Origin: Pyrinomonadaceae bacterium
Lineage (GTDB): Bacteria; Acidobacteriota; Blastocatellia; Pyrinomonadales; Pyrinomonadaceae
Reading direction: 5' to 3'
Assembly: GCA_030841105.1 (NCBI GenBank)
Contig: JAVEDE010000123.1
Location: forward strand, 30,681-94,680
DNA: 64,000 nt
Position numbers and translations under genes: made by a program. Shown here piece after piece: positions 43,373 to 52,620 of the stretch. The notes beneath the pieces were generated by a model, which worked only from the letters and a program-made list of their open reading frames with translations, ran no database searches and was not told the origin of the DNA. Position 1 is the first letter of the stretch. Every line of letters begins with the position of its first letter.

Positions 43373-43445
43373 AGCCGCCTTGCGGACTTGAACCGCAGAC
43401 CCCCTAATTACGAATCAGGTGCTCTACCAACTGAGCTAAGGCGGC
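43373..43445 (-). tRNA. tRNA-Thr (anticodon CGT)
   Basis: Minus-strand cloverleaf of 73 nt: acceptor GCCGCCT / AGGCGGC, D-stem GCTC/GAGC, anticodon stem CCTGA/TTAGG with loop TTCGTAA (CGT, threonine), T-arm TGCGG-TTCAAGT-CCGCA. The 3' CCA is not encoded. Confidence 0.97.
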
Positions 43446-43531
43446 TCAAGAGTTAGTGAAGCAAGAATACGAAGCGGGGCGCGCGCTGTCAAGCAGGCGC
43501 TCGGACGGGAAAGGGAGGAGCGGAAAAAGAG

Positions 43532-44206
43532 ATGCCAAAAGACCCAACACGCAACCAGCCGAACTATAAAATTGACGGCGGCCACTTGAACGAGTACGAG
43601 TTTAACCAGAGCCACGGCGCGATCACGGAGGAGGAGCGCAACCGCTTTGCAGACCAACAGCGCCAGAGCGGGGATCAGTTTGACGCGCCGCAGACCGAGG
43701 CCGAACGCATTCAACAGTTGATGGACGACGTGCGCGAGCGCGTGGCGCGGGAGAAGGAAAAAGAGGCCGCGCGGGAGGCCGCGAGGCGGCGCAAGGCGCG
43801 TCAAGCGGCGCGCGGCGGGGGCGCGAAGAAGGCCGCGGGTGCGAAGAAGTCGTCGGGCGCGCAGAGACCGGCGGCCGCGCAAGGCGTGTCGAAGATAGAT
43901 GTGAGGCAAGGCGCGTCGCAGGGCGGCGGGAAGGCCGGAGCGGCGTCGGGCGGTGCGAAGAAGAGTGCGGGTAAAAAAGGCGCGGCGAAGAAAGGCGCGG
44001 CTAAAAAAGGCGCGGCCAAGAAGGGTGCGGCGAAGAGTGCTCTGAAGGGGGCGACTTGGTCGGGCGCGAGGAAGGGCGCGGCCACGAAGTCCGGCGTGAA
44101 GTCCGGTGTCAAGTCGGGCGCGAAGAAGGCCGCGAAGTCGGGCGTGAAGTCGGGCGCGAAGGGGGCGGCTAAAAAGTCGGCGGGCAAGAAGGGCGGCGGG
44201 CGTTGA
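43532..44206 (+). CDS. Protein with short conserved N-terminus and Lys/Ala-rich repeat tail
   Basis: The 224-aa product has a polar N-terminal segment (about 1-65; NYKIDGGHLNEYEFNQSHG), a helical charged region (about 66-95) and a tail of AAKKG units plus GVKSG repeats, again like histone H1 C-terminal tails. Strong GGGAGGAGCGG lies before ATG 43532. DNA compaction or binding is inferred from composition. It lies immediately upstream of the tRNA on the opposite strand. Confidence 0.7.
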   Translation: MPKDPTRNQPNYKIDGGHLNEYEFNQSHGAITEEERNRFADQQRQSGDQFDAPQTEAERIQQLMDDVRERVAREKEKEAAREAARRRKARQAARGGGAKKAAGAKKSSGAQRPAAAQGVSKIDVRQGASQGGGKAGAASGGAKKSAGKKGAAKKGAAKKGAAKKGAAKSALKGATWSGARKGAATKSGVKSGVKSGAKKAAKSGVKSGAKGAAKKSAGKKGGGR

Positions 44207-44280
44207 GTTGAAAAGTCGCGTTTGATATGAGGCGACAGGTGGTTTGGAGAAGGCGGCTACGAACCGGGAAGGAGCGAGGG

Positions 44281-44469
44281 ATGACGGGACAAGGTGAGGA
44301 GCAGGGAGCGTCGAAAGGCGAGGGGCAGGCGGGCGAGAATCGCGCGGGCGCGGGCGGCGCGGGGCACGAGGGCGAGCCGGAGGCCGAGCAGGAGTCGGCG
44401 GCGGCGATGGACGCGGAAGTGCCGCAGCCGCCCGACGCTTCGGAAACCACAGAGGGACAACCCTCCTGA
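44281..44469 (+). CDS. Small disordered acidic protein
   Basis: The 62-aa product is acidic and Gly/Glu/Ala-rich without secondary structure (MTGQGEEQGASKGEG...). AAGGAGCGAGGG lies just before ATG 44281, the strongest point for translation. It has no recognisable family and follows two basic low-complexity genes; a complementary charge partner is a guess. Confidence 0.5.
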   Translation: MTGQGEEQGASKGEGQAGENRAGAGGAGHEGEPEAEQESAAAMDAEVPQPPDASETTEGQPS

Positions 44470-44634
44470 GTTCTGACGGCAACTAAAACTCGAATTGCAA
44501 AGAGGGGCGGGCGGCGAATCTATAACGCGCTCGCCCTTCGCGCGTGCTGTGTCGGCGGGCGCAAAGTAAGTTAAGATGTGCCGGCCGAAGTTGGTTGCGC
44601 CCACGCCCGCTCGACGCTCTCGTCCCCGTTTACA

Positions 44635-46293
44635 ATGATGAAAAGTAGTTCCAGAGAAGCCCGCCGTTGTTCGACAAACTTCCGCGCGGCCGCGCGGCGT
44701 CTGCCCGCGCTGTTGGTCGTCGTCCTGGCTCTGCTCGGCGGTTCGCCGGAGGCCTCCGCGCAAAAAGCGAAGCCGCAGAAGTTGCCCTCGCCCGACAAGA
44801 TCGTGGGCGACTATCTGAAAGCCTCCGGCGGGAAGAAGGGGCGGGTCGCGGTGCGCGACGCGACTTATGAGTGGAGCGTGCGGCAGGGCGAAGACGGTGC
44901 GCGCGGCAGGGCGCGCACGTTCACGAAGTTTCCCGGCGCGGCGCGCACCGATCTCGTCTTTGAACGTGGCGAGATGAACGCCGCGGCCAACACTCGCTCC
45001 GCGTGGCTGCGCGAAACGGGCGGGCAGGTGCGGACGCTAACCGACACAGAGGCGAACGTCGCCAAACTGCTCGCCGCGCTCGACGCGAGTCGCTTAGTTG
45101 ACTACAAGAAACAGGACGTGCTCGCGCGCACGGTGGAGTTCGCGCGCACGGGCGCGAGTGCGTCCGACCCTGCCTACATCGTCGAGTTTTCGCGGCGCAA
45201 CGGCTCGCACCTGCTCTACTGGTTCAGCGCGCAGAGCAAGTTGCCCGTGCAGGTGGCCGACGACACGCGCGGCCTCACGATCCTCTACAGCGATTACCGC
45301 AGAGCCAAAAACGGCATGCTCGAACCGCACCGCGTTGACATCAACCGGCGCGGCGCGGAGTCGCTCACGCTCACCTTGCAAAACGCCTCGTTCAACACCG
45401 GACTCGACGACGCGCTCTTCGAGCCGCCGAGCGACGCTTCGCTGAATATCTCGGAACTGCTCCGCGCCGTCGCACGCAATCAGGAGCAACTCGACCGCCG
45501 CGTCAGCGATTACACCTTCACGCGCACGGAGACGGAGCGCCAGATTGACGACAAGGGAGTCGTCAAAAAAGAGAAGACGGCCGTGCGCGAAATTTACCCG
45601 GTGGTGGGCGGCGGGAGCGTGGAGAAACTGATCAGCGAAGACGGCGTGCCGCTCTCGCCGGAACAAGCGGCGAAGGAAGAAAAACGCGTGGGCGAGGCGT
45701 TGGAGAAACTCGCGCGCGACAATCAGAAGCGCATGGAGCGCGAGGCGCGCGAGCGTGCCGAACGCGCCGAGCGGGCGCGCAAGCGTGGCGAGGCGTCGAA
45801 CGGCAACGATGACGAAAACGTCGGCATCGGCGTCTTCCTGCGCGCTTGCGAATTCGTCAGCCCGCGCCGCGAGCGTTTTCACGAACGCGACGCCATCGTC
45901 TTCGACTTTCGCCCGCGCCCCAATTTCAAACCCGCCAACCGCGGCGAATCATTCGTCGCCAAACTCGCGGGCGTCGTCTGGATCGATCCGGTTGACAAGC
46001 AGGTGATGCGGCTCGAAGCGCACCTGTCGGAAGGTTTCAAGATCGGCGGCGGTCTGCTGGCGTCGGTGCGTCCCGGTTCGGCGGTCGTGTTGGAACAGAC
46101 GCGGCTCGCGGACGGCGTCTGGCTGCCGCGCTTCGAGCAGATCAACGCCTCGGCCAAACTCTTCCTCTTCGCCGGATTCCGCCTCGACGCGATCCGCGAG
46201 TACAGCAACTATAAACGTTTCAGCACCGACGTTGGCGACGCGAAGGTAGAACCGCCGCCGCAACCTTCCCCGACTCCGCCCGACGAGCCGTGA
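44635..46293 (+). CDS. Secreted protein with two repeated domains, function unknown
   Basis: The 552-aa product has a signal peptide (hydrophobic stretch LPALLVVVLALLGGSPEASA, ending near 44). The first half (about 45-275) looks like a LolA/LppC-type outer-membrane lipoprotein sorting fold (VFERGEMNAA, LTDTEANVAKLLAALDASRLVDY). The second half (about 280-540) has a charged helix and FDFRPRPNFKPANRGE, VWIDPVDKQVMRLEA and DGVWLPRFEQINASAK, shared with the next gene. ATG 44635 and 44638 are adjacent. It lies 10 bp before its paralogue. Confidence 0.7.
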   Translation: MMKSSSREARRCSTNFRAAARRLPALLVVVLALLGGSPEASAQKAKPQKLPSPDKIVGDYLKASGGKKGRVAVRDATYEWSVRQGEDGARGRARTFTKFPGAARTDLVFERGEMNAAANTRSAWLRETGGQVRTLTDTEANVAKLLAALDASRLVDYKKQDVLARTVEFARTGASASDPAYIVEFSRRNGSHLLYWFSAQSKLPVQVADDTRGLTILYSDYRRAKNGMLEPHRVDINRRGAESLTLTLQNASFNTGLDDALFEPPSDASLNISELLRAVARNQEQLDRRVSDYTFTRTETERQIDDKGVVKKEKTAVREIYPVVGGGSVEKLISEDGVPLSPEQAAKEEKRVGEALEKLARDNQKRMEREARERAERAERARKRGEASNGNDDENVGIGVFLRACEFVSPRRERFHERDAIVFDFRPRPNFKPANRGESFVAKLAGVVWIDPVDKQVMRLEAHLSEGFKIGGGLLASVRPGSAVVLEQTRLADGVWLPRFEQINASAKLFLFAGFRLDAIREYSNYKRFSTDVGDAKVEPPPQPSPTPPDEP

Positions 46294-46303
46294 AGAAAGT
46301 TTT

Positions 46304-47371
46304 ATGAGATCAAACGTTCCCGTCCGCGCCATACGACAGTCGGAGTCGGCTCGGCCTTCGCCCCGTCGAGTGCGTGCTTTACTTAGTCTCGCCCTCTTGC
46401 TCGGCGCGGGCGTCGCGGGCGCGCGCCAGCAGCAGTCGCAGCAACCGGCGCAGCAGTCTTCGCCCGAAGCACGCGCGAAGGCGTCGCTTCCGGCAGACCT
46501 GTCGAAGCTCGACACGCGCGCGTTGATCCGCGAGGTGGCGGAGAGCGAGCGTGCGATGCAGACGCGCCGCCTCGAATACACTTGGACGGCGCGCGTGACG
46601 GAGCGCGAGACGGGCAAGCGCGGCGAGATCAAAAAGGAGACGTTGAAGGTTTACGAGGTCTACCCGGTGCGGGGCGAGTTCGTCAGAAAGTTGTTGAGCG
46701 AGAACGGCGTGCCGGTGTCGCCGCAAGAAGCAGAGAAGCAATTTAAGAAAGCGGTGGAAAATCTTGAGCGTGCCGCGCGTGAGGAAGAGAAGCGCGGCGC
46801 GTCAGGCGCGACGCCTCCGCCGCCGCGCGCGACGACGGACGCGACCGGCATCCCGACCTTCGGCTTCTCCAACGGGTTCAAGTTTAGAGACGGTTTGAGC
46901 ACGGGCGAGTTCTCCTTCGCGCCGTGGCGCATTTTACGCGCCGGTGAATTTTTCGCCACGCGCCGCGAGAGTCTCGGTGGGCGTGAAGTGATCGTGATGG
47001 ATTTTCGCCCGCGCGCAGATTTCGTCCCCGTCAACGACTTGCAGAAGCCTTACGGTAAACTCGGCGGGCGCGTCTGGATAGATGTCGGCGACAGAACGCT
47101 CGCGCGGCTCGAAGCGTGGCCGCTCGCGCCGGATGCGCGCGGCGCGCCGCAAGCGGCACTGCCCGCGCGACCGAACGAGCCGTCCATCATCTACGAAGAG
47201 ACGCGCTTGCCCGACGGCATGTGGCTCGAAAGTCTCGTGCAGATCAACACCAACGCGAACAAGGCCGTCTTCAACGGCGTCGAAGTCAACACCACGAAAG
47301 CGGCGAGCGACTTCAAACGCTTCGAGGCCAACGCGGGCGACGCGAAAGTTGAACAGCAAAAGGAGCAATGA
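46304..47371 (+). CDS. Secreted paralogue of the second half of the preceding protein
   Basis: The 355-aa product has a signal peptide (about 20-40) and a single domain with the same landmarks as the previous protein: a TRLEYTWTARVTERETG region, DFRPRADFVPVNDLQ, RVWIDVGDRTLARLEAW and DGMWLESLVQINTNANKA. This indicates duplication and divergence of one domain. Its stop overlaps the trmFO start (ATGA), so they are co-translated. No biochemical role is known to me. Confidence 0.75.
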   Translation: MRSNVPVRAIRQSESARPSPRRVRALLSLALLLGAGVAGARQQQSQQPAQQSSPEARAKASLPADLSKLDTRALIREVAESERAMQTRRLEYTWTARVTERETGKRGEIKKETLKVYEVYPVRGEFVRKLLSENGVPVSPQEAEKQFKKAVENLERAAREEEKRGASGATPPPPRATTDATGIPTFGFSNGFKFRDGLSTGEFSFAPWRILRAGEFFATRRESLGGREVIVMDFRPRADFVPVNDLQKPYGKLGGRVWIDVGDRTLARLEAWPLAPDARGAPQAALPARPNEPSIIYEETRLPDGMWLESLVQINTNANKAVFNGVEVNTTKAASDFKRFEANAGDAKVEQQKEQ

Positions 47372-48762
47372 CCATTACAAAGACAACGGGTGAAGTGGTA
47401 GTGATCGGCGGCGGGTTCGCAGGGGTCGAGGCGGCGTGGCAGGCGGCGCAGCACGGTGCGCGCGTGCGCCTGTACGAGATGCGCCCCGTGCGGCAGACGC
47501 CCGCGCACCGGACGGAGCAGTTGGCCGAGATCGTCTGTTCCAACTCATTGAAATCCGACGAGCCGGGGACTGCGCCGTACTTGTTGAAGGAAGAGTTGCG
47601 ACGCGGCGGTTCGCTGGTGTTGGAGGTCGCGGCGGAGACGCGCGTGCCGGCGGGCGCGGCTCTGGCGGTTGACCGTCATCGCTTCGCGGAACTCATCACG
47701 CAGAGGATCGAGGCGCACCCGAACATCACCTTGATCCGCGAAGAGGTGACACGCGTCGCGGAGGACGCACTCACGATCATCGCCGCGGGGCCGCTCTGTT
47801 CCGACGCGCTCGCCGAAGAGATCGTGCGTCTGACGGGCGACGGGCAGTTATATTTTTACGACGCCATCGCGCCCATCGTCGCCGCCGATTCGATTGACTA
47901 TACCGTCGCCTTTCGCGCCGCGCGCTACGACAAGGGCGGCGACGATTACGTCAACTGCCCGTTCGATGAGGAACAGTACCGCGTTTTTTACGAAGCCTTG
48001 CGCGAGGCCAAGAGCGTGCCGCTGCAACGCTTCGAGGAGACGCGCTGGTTCGAGGCATGTCTGCCGGTGGAAGAACTGGCGCGGCGCGGTTACGACACTT
48101 TGCGCTATGGGCCGATGAAGCCCGTCGGCCTGCGCGACCCGCGCGACGGGCGCGAGCCGTTCGCCGCCGTCCAACTTCGTCAGGAAAACTTGATGGCCGA
48201 CGCCTACAACCTCGTGGGCTTTCAGAATCATCTACGTTACGGCGAACAGGCGCGTGTGATTCGTTTGATTCCGGGGCTGGAACGTGCGGAGTTCTTGCAG
48301 TACGGGCAGATTCATCGTAATACTTATATCCGCGCGCCGCGTGTGCTCGATGCGACGATGCGGATGCGCGAACGCCCCGGCGTCTATTTCGCGGGTCAGA
48401 TCAGCGGCGTCGAGGGCTACGTCGAATCGGTGGCGACGGGCTGGCTCGCGGGCTTGAACGCGGCGCGGCAGTTGGCGGGCAAGGAACTCGTCGTAGCCCC
48501 GCCGAAGTCGGCCGTCGGCGCGCTGGCACGTTACGTCTCGTCGGCCGGGACTGACAACTATCAACCCGTCAACATCACCTTCGCGCTCCTCGAACCGCTG
48601 CCCGAAGCGGATCGCAAACGCGTCCGGCGCAAGCGCGAGCGACACCAACTTCAAGTCGAACGAGCATTAACAGAGTGGAACAACTGGCTGCACCATCTTC
48701 ACAACGGCGACCCCAACGCGGCGGCGACTCCTCTCCACGCGCCACAGGCCGCGGGCGTCTGA
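47368..48762 (+). CDS. trmFO: Methylenetetrahydrofolate-tRNA (uracil-5) methyltransferase TrmFO
   Basis: FAD- and folate-dependent enzyme that makes ribothymidine-54 in the tRNA T-loop. The 464-aa product begins with the FAD-binding GGGFAGVEAA (15-24), YEMRPVRQTPAHRT, EIVCSNSLKS (with the catalytic-class Cys), LAVDRHRFA, and PMKPVGLRDPRDG. The length matches the family. ATG 47368 overlaps the upstream stop by 4 bp. It overlaps the following VWA-TonB frame by up to 88 bp. Confidence 0.96.
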   Translation: MTITKTTGEVVVIGGGFAGVEAAWQAAQHGARVRLYEMRPVRQTPAHRTEQLAEIVCSNSLKSDEPGTAPYLLKEELRRGGSLVLEVAAETRVPAGAALAVDRHRFAELITQRIEAHPNITLIREEVTRVAEDALTIIAAGPLCSDALAEEIVRLTGDGQLYFYDAIAPIVAADSIDYTVAFRAARYDKGGDDYVNCPFDEEQYRVFYEALREAKSVPLQRFEETRWFEACLPVEELARRGYDTLRYGPMKPVGLRDPRDGREPFAAVQLRQENLMADAYNLVGFQNHLRYGEQARVIRLIPGLERAEFLQYGQIHRNTYIRAPRVLDATMRMRERPGVYFAGQISGVEGYVESVATGWLAGLNAARQLAGKELVVAPPKSAVGALARYVSSAGTDNYQPVNITFALLEPLPEADRKRVRRKRERHQLQVERALTEWNNWLHHLHNGDPNAAATPLHAPQAAGV

Positions 48763-50822
48763 CGCGACTTCGAGGAGACGCTTCCGGCGCGGCTCGCGCG
48801 GCGCGGGACAAACGCGCGCCTTACGCTTGCGGCGTGGCCTGTCTGCTCATCGTCGTGCTTGTTCTCTTCGCCCTCGCGCCGCAGACGCCCGCGCAGTCGG
48901 GTCGCCGTCGGCCTGAGCCTTCCGCGACGCCTGCGCCCAACACGCAACGCCCGCGTCGCGCCGCGCCCGCGCGCACGGTCGAGAACATCCCCGGCCAGCC
49001 TGCGACGCCCGACGCGCCGGGTGCAACTCCGTCTCCCACGCCCACGCCCGACGCAGCCGCGCCGCGCCCGCAGACGAACGAACCCGCCACCGTTGCTCCG
49101 GCGGACGACGGTTCGGATGTCGAGATTGACGAGGGCGATGTGGTGCGCGTCACGTCGAACCTCGTGCCCGTCTCGGCGACCGTGACGGACACGCGCGGCA
49201 AGGCCGTCACCGATCTCACCGTGGACGATTTCGAGTTGCGCGTTGACGGCCAGCCGAAGCCCATCGGCGGCCTCAGCCACGCCGAGACGCCCGTGCGTCT
49301 GGTGATGCTGTTCGACAACAGCGACAGCATCCGCTCATCGCGCGAGTTCGAGAAGCAGGCCGCGATCCGTTTCTTCAAGAACGTGCTGCGCCCCGTGGAT
49401 CAGGCGGCGATCTATTCGGTCGGCACGGTCTTTGAACTCATCCAGCCGTTGACGAACGACGTGCAGAGACTCGTCCGCACCGTCGAACAGTTCGACAAGC
49501 CGGAAGGCGCGACCAAGTTGCTGGACGCGATGGCGCACGCCGCCGACTACCTGCGCTTGATACCGGGGCGCAAAGTTCTCGTCATCGTCTCCGACGGTGC
49601 GGACACGATCAGCGACCTCCCTTACGACGAGGCGTTGCGCCGCGTGATCGCCGCCGACTGTCAGGTCTACGCCGTGCAGACCGGCATCTTCGAGAACGCG
49701 AACCTCTACGACCTGATGGCCGTACGCCGCCTCGAACTGTTCTCCGACCGCACGGGGGGCGCGGTCTACATCCCGAAGAACAACGTGGAACTCGACGCCG
49801 CCTTCGCGCAAATTTCGGCAGACCTCGCGCAGCAGTACGTGCTCAGTTACTACCCGACCGACGAGGGGCGCGATAACCGTTTCCGCGTCATCAACCTGCG
49901 CGTGAAGACACGCCCCAACTTGCGCGTCCGCGCGCGACGCGGCTACTACCCGCGTCGCGCCGCGCAACAGGCGTCGTCGTCTTCGGGCGAACACTACATC
50001 AGCGCGGGTGGCACAGAGACGGCTTCCAACCGCAGCGAGCCGTCGCCCGATCTCAACCCGCCGCTCACCATGCCGCGCGAGTTGGCGATCGAGGCCGCGC
50101 GTTCGACCGTCACGCTCGGCGGCCACGGCAGCAAGAACATGAACCCAGACACGAGCGGCGACGCGCCCGCGCGCAACGCGACGGACGTGCGCGTCGTCAG
50201 CGTGGCGTCGAACACGCCGGAGGCGAAAGCGGGGACGAACGCCGGGATGAACGTCTCGCCGCAAAACAACGAGTCGCCGCCCGGTTTGAAGGCCGAGCCG
50301 CCGGACGCGAAGCCAGTCGCCGCTCCGCCGTCACCCGCCGCCGCCGTCGCCGCGAACGAGCCGAAGCCGACACCCACGCCCGCGCCGACACCTGCAAGCT
50401 CCATCGCAAAGAACTCGGAAACAACTTCGCCCCAATCATCATCACCGTCATCGCAACCGTCGTCGCCCCAATCATCGTCCACGTCGCCGCAGCCGTCGAA
50501 ACAACTTGCCACGCCGCAGTCCGCGCCGCAGAACACGCCGAAGACTCCGCTCAACGTCGGCCAACTCAACTCGAAAGCCGTGAGCCTGCCGAAACCGGCC
50601 TACCCCGATCTGGCGCGGCGCATGAGGATCGAGGGGGCGGTGCGTGTGCAGGTGATGATTGACGAGAGTGGTAGAGTGATTTCGGCGCGGGCGGATGGCG
50701 GGCACACGATGTTACGGGAAGCGGCCGTCGCCGCCGCGCGGCTGGCGAAGTTTACGCCCGCCCTCGTCTCCGGCCAGCCCGTCGCGGTCGCCGGTTTCAT
50801 CACTTACACGTTCAGCCTGTAG
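48675..50822 (+). CDS. VWFA-related protein with C-terminal TonB domain
   Basis: The product (715 aa from GTG 48675) has a hydrophobic segment (about 54-72), a Pro/Thr linker, a VWA-type domain of the acidobacterial kind (about 155-440; LVMLFDNSDSIRSS with a MIDAS DxSDS, LVIVSDGADT, GGAVYIPKNN), a disordered linker, and a TonB C-terminal domain (about 630-715; PAYPDLARRMRIEGAVRVQVMID and FTPALVSGQPVAVAGFITYTF). TonB passes proton-motive energy to outer-membrane receptors. The start is uncertain: GTG 48834 is an in-frame alternative that would place the hydrophobic stretch at the N-terminus. The overlap with trmFO disfavours the upstream start. Confidence 0.85.
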   Translation: MEQLAAPSSQRRPQRGGDSSPRATGRGRLTRLRGDASGAARAARDKRAPYACGVACLLIVVLVLFALAPQTPAQSGRRRPEPSATPAPNTQRPRRAAPARTVENIPGQPATPDAPGATPSPTPTPDAAAPRPQTNEPATVAPADDGSDVEIDEGDVVRVTSNLVPVSATVTDTRGKAVTDLTVDDFELRVDGQPKPIGGLSHAETPVRLVMLFDNSDSIRSSREFEKQAAIRFFKNVLRPVDQAAIYSVGTVFELIQPLTNDVQRLVRTVEQFDKPEGATKLLDAMAHAADYLRLIPGRKVLVIVSDGADTISDLPYDEALRRVIAADCQVYAVQTGIFENANLYDLMAVRRLELFSDRTGGAVYIPKNNVELDAAFAQISADLAQQYVLSYYPTDEGRDNRFRVINLRVKTRPNLRVRARRGYYPRRAAQQASSSSGEHYISAGGTETASNRSEPSPDLNPPLTMPRELAIEAARSTVTLGGHGSKNMNPDTSGDAPARNATDVRVVSVASNTPEAKAGTNAGMNVSPQNNESPPGLKAEPPDAKPVAAPPSPAAAVAANEPKPTPTPAPTPASSIAKNSETTSPQSSSPSSQPSSPQSSSTSPQPSKQLATPQSAPQNTPKTPLNVGQLNSKAVSLPKPAYPDLARRMRIEGAVRVQVMIDESGRVISARADGGHTMLREAAVAAARLAKFTPALVSGQPVAVAGFITYTFSL

Positions 50823-50840
50823 CCACGAAAAGCGATTGAC

Positions 50841-51764
50841 ATGATCGAACAACTCTTCGACCAGTTCTTCGAGCACCTGCGCTACGAGCGCAACGTGAGC
50901 GAGCACACGCTGCGCAACTACCGGATTGACCTCGGCCAGTTTTACGATCACCTCGCGCCCGCCGACGCGACGACCGGCGCGCGGCGCGAGTTCGACCTCA
51001 AGCAGATCGATCACATCACGATCCGCGAGTGGCTCTCCACGCTCCACGCCGCCAACAAGCAGAAGTCTTCCATCGCGCGCAAACTCGCCGCCCTGCGCAC
51101 CTTCTTCCAGTTCCTCTTGCGCGAGGGCGTTGTCGAGATGAACCCGGCGAAACTCGTCTCCACGCCGCGCCTTGAGAAGAAACTCCCGAACCACCTCTCC
51201 GTCGAAGAGGCCGTCCGCTTCATCGAGACGCCCGACACGGAAACAGATCTGGGCAAGCGCGACCGCGCCATCCTCGAATTCCTCTACGGCACGGGCGTGC
51301 GCGTCTCCGAACTCGTCAAGCTGAATCTGCGCGACATTGATTTTAAAAACAAGATGGTGAAGGTGACGGGCAAGCGGCGCAAGCAGCGCATCGTGCCCTT
51401 CGGCGACCCCGCGCTGCACGCCTTGATGCAATACCTCACCGTGCGCGGCGCGTTCCTCAACAACGCGCCCGTCGCCGAGCGCGACGAGCAGGTCGTCTTC
51501 CTCAACTATCAGGGCACGCGCATCACGACCCGCTCCGTCGGGCGCATGGTGGACAAATACATCACGATCTGCGCGGGCGTCCACAACATCAGCCCGCACT
51601 CTCTGCGCCACTCTTTCGCCACGCACCTGCTCGACGGCGGCGCAGACCTCCGCCACATTCAGGAACTGCTCGGCCACGCGCGCCTCTCCACCACCCAAAT
51701 CTACACGCACGTCTCCATGGAAAAATTGATCGAAGTCTACGACAAGACACACCCCAAAGCGTAA
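50841..51764 (+). CDS. xerD: Tyrosine recombinase XerC/XerD family
   Basis: Site-specific recombinase that resolves chromosome dimers at dif. The 307-aa product has an N-terminal SAM-like domain (about 1-100) and a catalytic domain with Arg in [39 protein letters not shown] (nucleophile Tyr), i.e. the R-H-R-H-Y set. Whether it is XerC or XerD cannot be decided from sequence alone; the single-copy context does not help. It starts 18 bp after the TonB gene and ends in a long hairpin. Confidence 0.92.
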   Translation: MIEQLFDQFFEHLRYERNVSEHTLRNYRIDLGQFYDHLAPADATTGARREFDLKQIDHITIREWLSTLHAANKQKSSIARKLAALRTFFQFLLREGVVEMNPAKLVSTPRLEKKLPNHLSVEEAVRFIETPDTETDLGKRDRAILEFLYGTGVRVSELVKLNLRDIDFKNKMVKVTGKRRKQRIVPFGDPALHALMQYLTVRGAFLNNAPVAERDEQVVFLNYQGTRITTRSVGRMVDKYITICAGVHNISPHSLRHSFATHLLDGGADLRHIQELLGHARLSTTQIYTHVSMEKLIEVYDKTHPKA

Positions 51765-51769
51765 AAAGC

Positions 51770-51861
51770 AGTGACGAGTGACAAGTGACGGGTGACGAGT
51801 TAAAGCAGAACTGTCTTGTTCTTTAACTCGTCACCCGTCACTTGTCACTCGTCACTTTTTT
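51770..51861. terminator. 36-bp perfect hairpin, bidirectional terminator
   Basis: Arms 51770-51805 and 51821-51856 are perfectly complementary over 36 bp, built from GTGACGAGTGAC-like units, with a 15-nt loop and T-runs on the + strand (TTTTT after 51856) and A-run before 51770. It lies between convergent genes. Confidence 0.9.
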
Positions 51862-52237
51862 ACAGCGTCGGGATGTCGTCGAGTCCCTGCTCTGCTTCGA
51901 GACGGGATTGGCAGGCGGCGTCGTAGCGCGCGGTGGGGACGGCTTCGAGGCGGCGTTCGTCTATGGCTTTGCCGCAGGACTGGCAGACGCCGTAAGAACC
52001 TTCTTCGATGCGGAGGAGGGCTTGATCAATGTCGGCCACGGCCTGCGATTCGCGCTCGCCGAGGCGGAGTTGGAGTTCCTGATTCACGTCTTGCAGCGAC
52101 ATGTCAACGCTGTCCTTCACGCCGTCGTCGGCGATCATGTCGAGCGCGGCCTGCTGGTTGTCTCTCACCTGTTCCGCGTGCTGGCGCAATTGCTTCGTGA
52201 GTATGCCGCGAAAATGTTCCAAACGATCTGCGTCCAT
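51860..52237 (-). CDS. DksA/TraR-type transcription factor with altered zinc site
   Basis: RNA-polymerase secondary-channel protein of the DksA/TraR family, which modulates transcription with ppGpp in E. coli. The 125-aa product has a coiled coil with the tip residues DSVDMS (canonical DxxDxA, here Ser for Ala) and the C-terminal zinc finger CQSC (Cys85, Cys88) then 17 residues, Asp106 and Cys109, where the third cysteine would normally be. It is shorter than E. coli DksA (151 aa). The Asp may still bind zinc. ATG 52237 has AGGGGG upstream. Confidence 0.87.
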   Translation of the reverse strand: MDADRLEHFRGILTKQLRQHAEQVRDNQQAALDMIADDGVKDSVDMSLQDVNQELQLRLGERESQAVADIDQALLRIEEGSYGVCQSCGKAIDERRLEAVPTARYDAACQSRLEAEQGLDDIPTL

Positions 52238-52620
52238 TAAACTAGTGCCCCCTGATCTGAAAGGAAGACGCGTGCGCTTCCGTTGATGTTATGTGTCCGA
52301 ACGCGGGCAGTATAACACACGCTCCCGCCGCCCTCCCGCCGCCCCCTTTTGCGGCCGACTCGCCTGCGAAAATTTGAAGCCCGCCGCCCCGCACGCGCCG
52401 CCGCCGAAAGCGCCGGACGAATTCCGAGGTTTACATTCTCAGCCGCCTACAGTAATTTTATATCCTCCTCTCGACGCCGCGCAGTCTAGCTCAAGAATTT
52501 CTCAAGCGGCGTGCCCCATGCTTGGCTTAACTCCCGAACCGGAAACGACCTGCTCCCGGTCAGTTATATTTCTGCGCGGCAAAAACTTCTCTCGCGTTTT
52601 GCCGGAAAGGGATACTCATC
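52238..52620. other. Intergenic region upstream of the DksA-like and AraC-type genes
   Basis: 383 bp between divergent genes. No gene or hairpin was recognised. The stretch AATTTTATATCC near 52455 is AT-rich and could hold a promoter. Nothing else stands out. Confidence 0.4.

Noticed and set aside
43373..43445. Integration site of a mobile element at tRNA-Thr
   Set aside because: No integrase next to it and no direct repeat of the tRNA 3' end was noticed in the flanking DNA.
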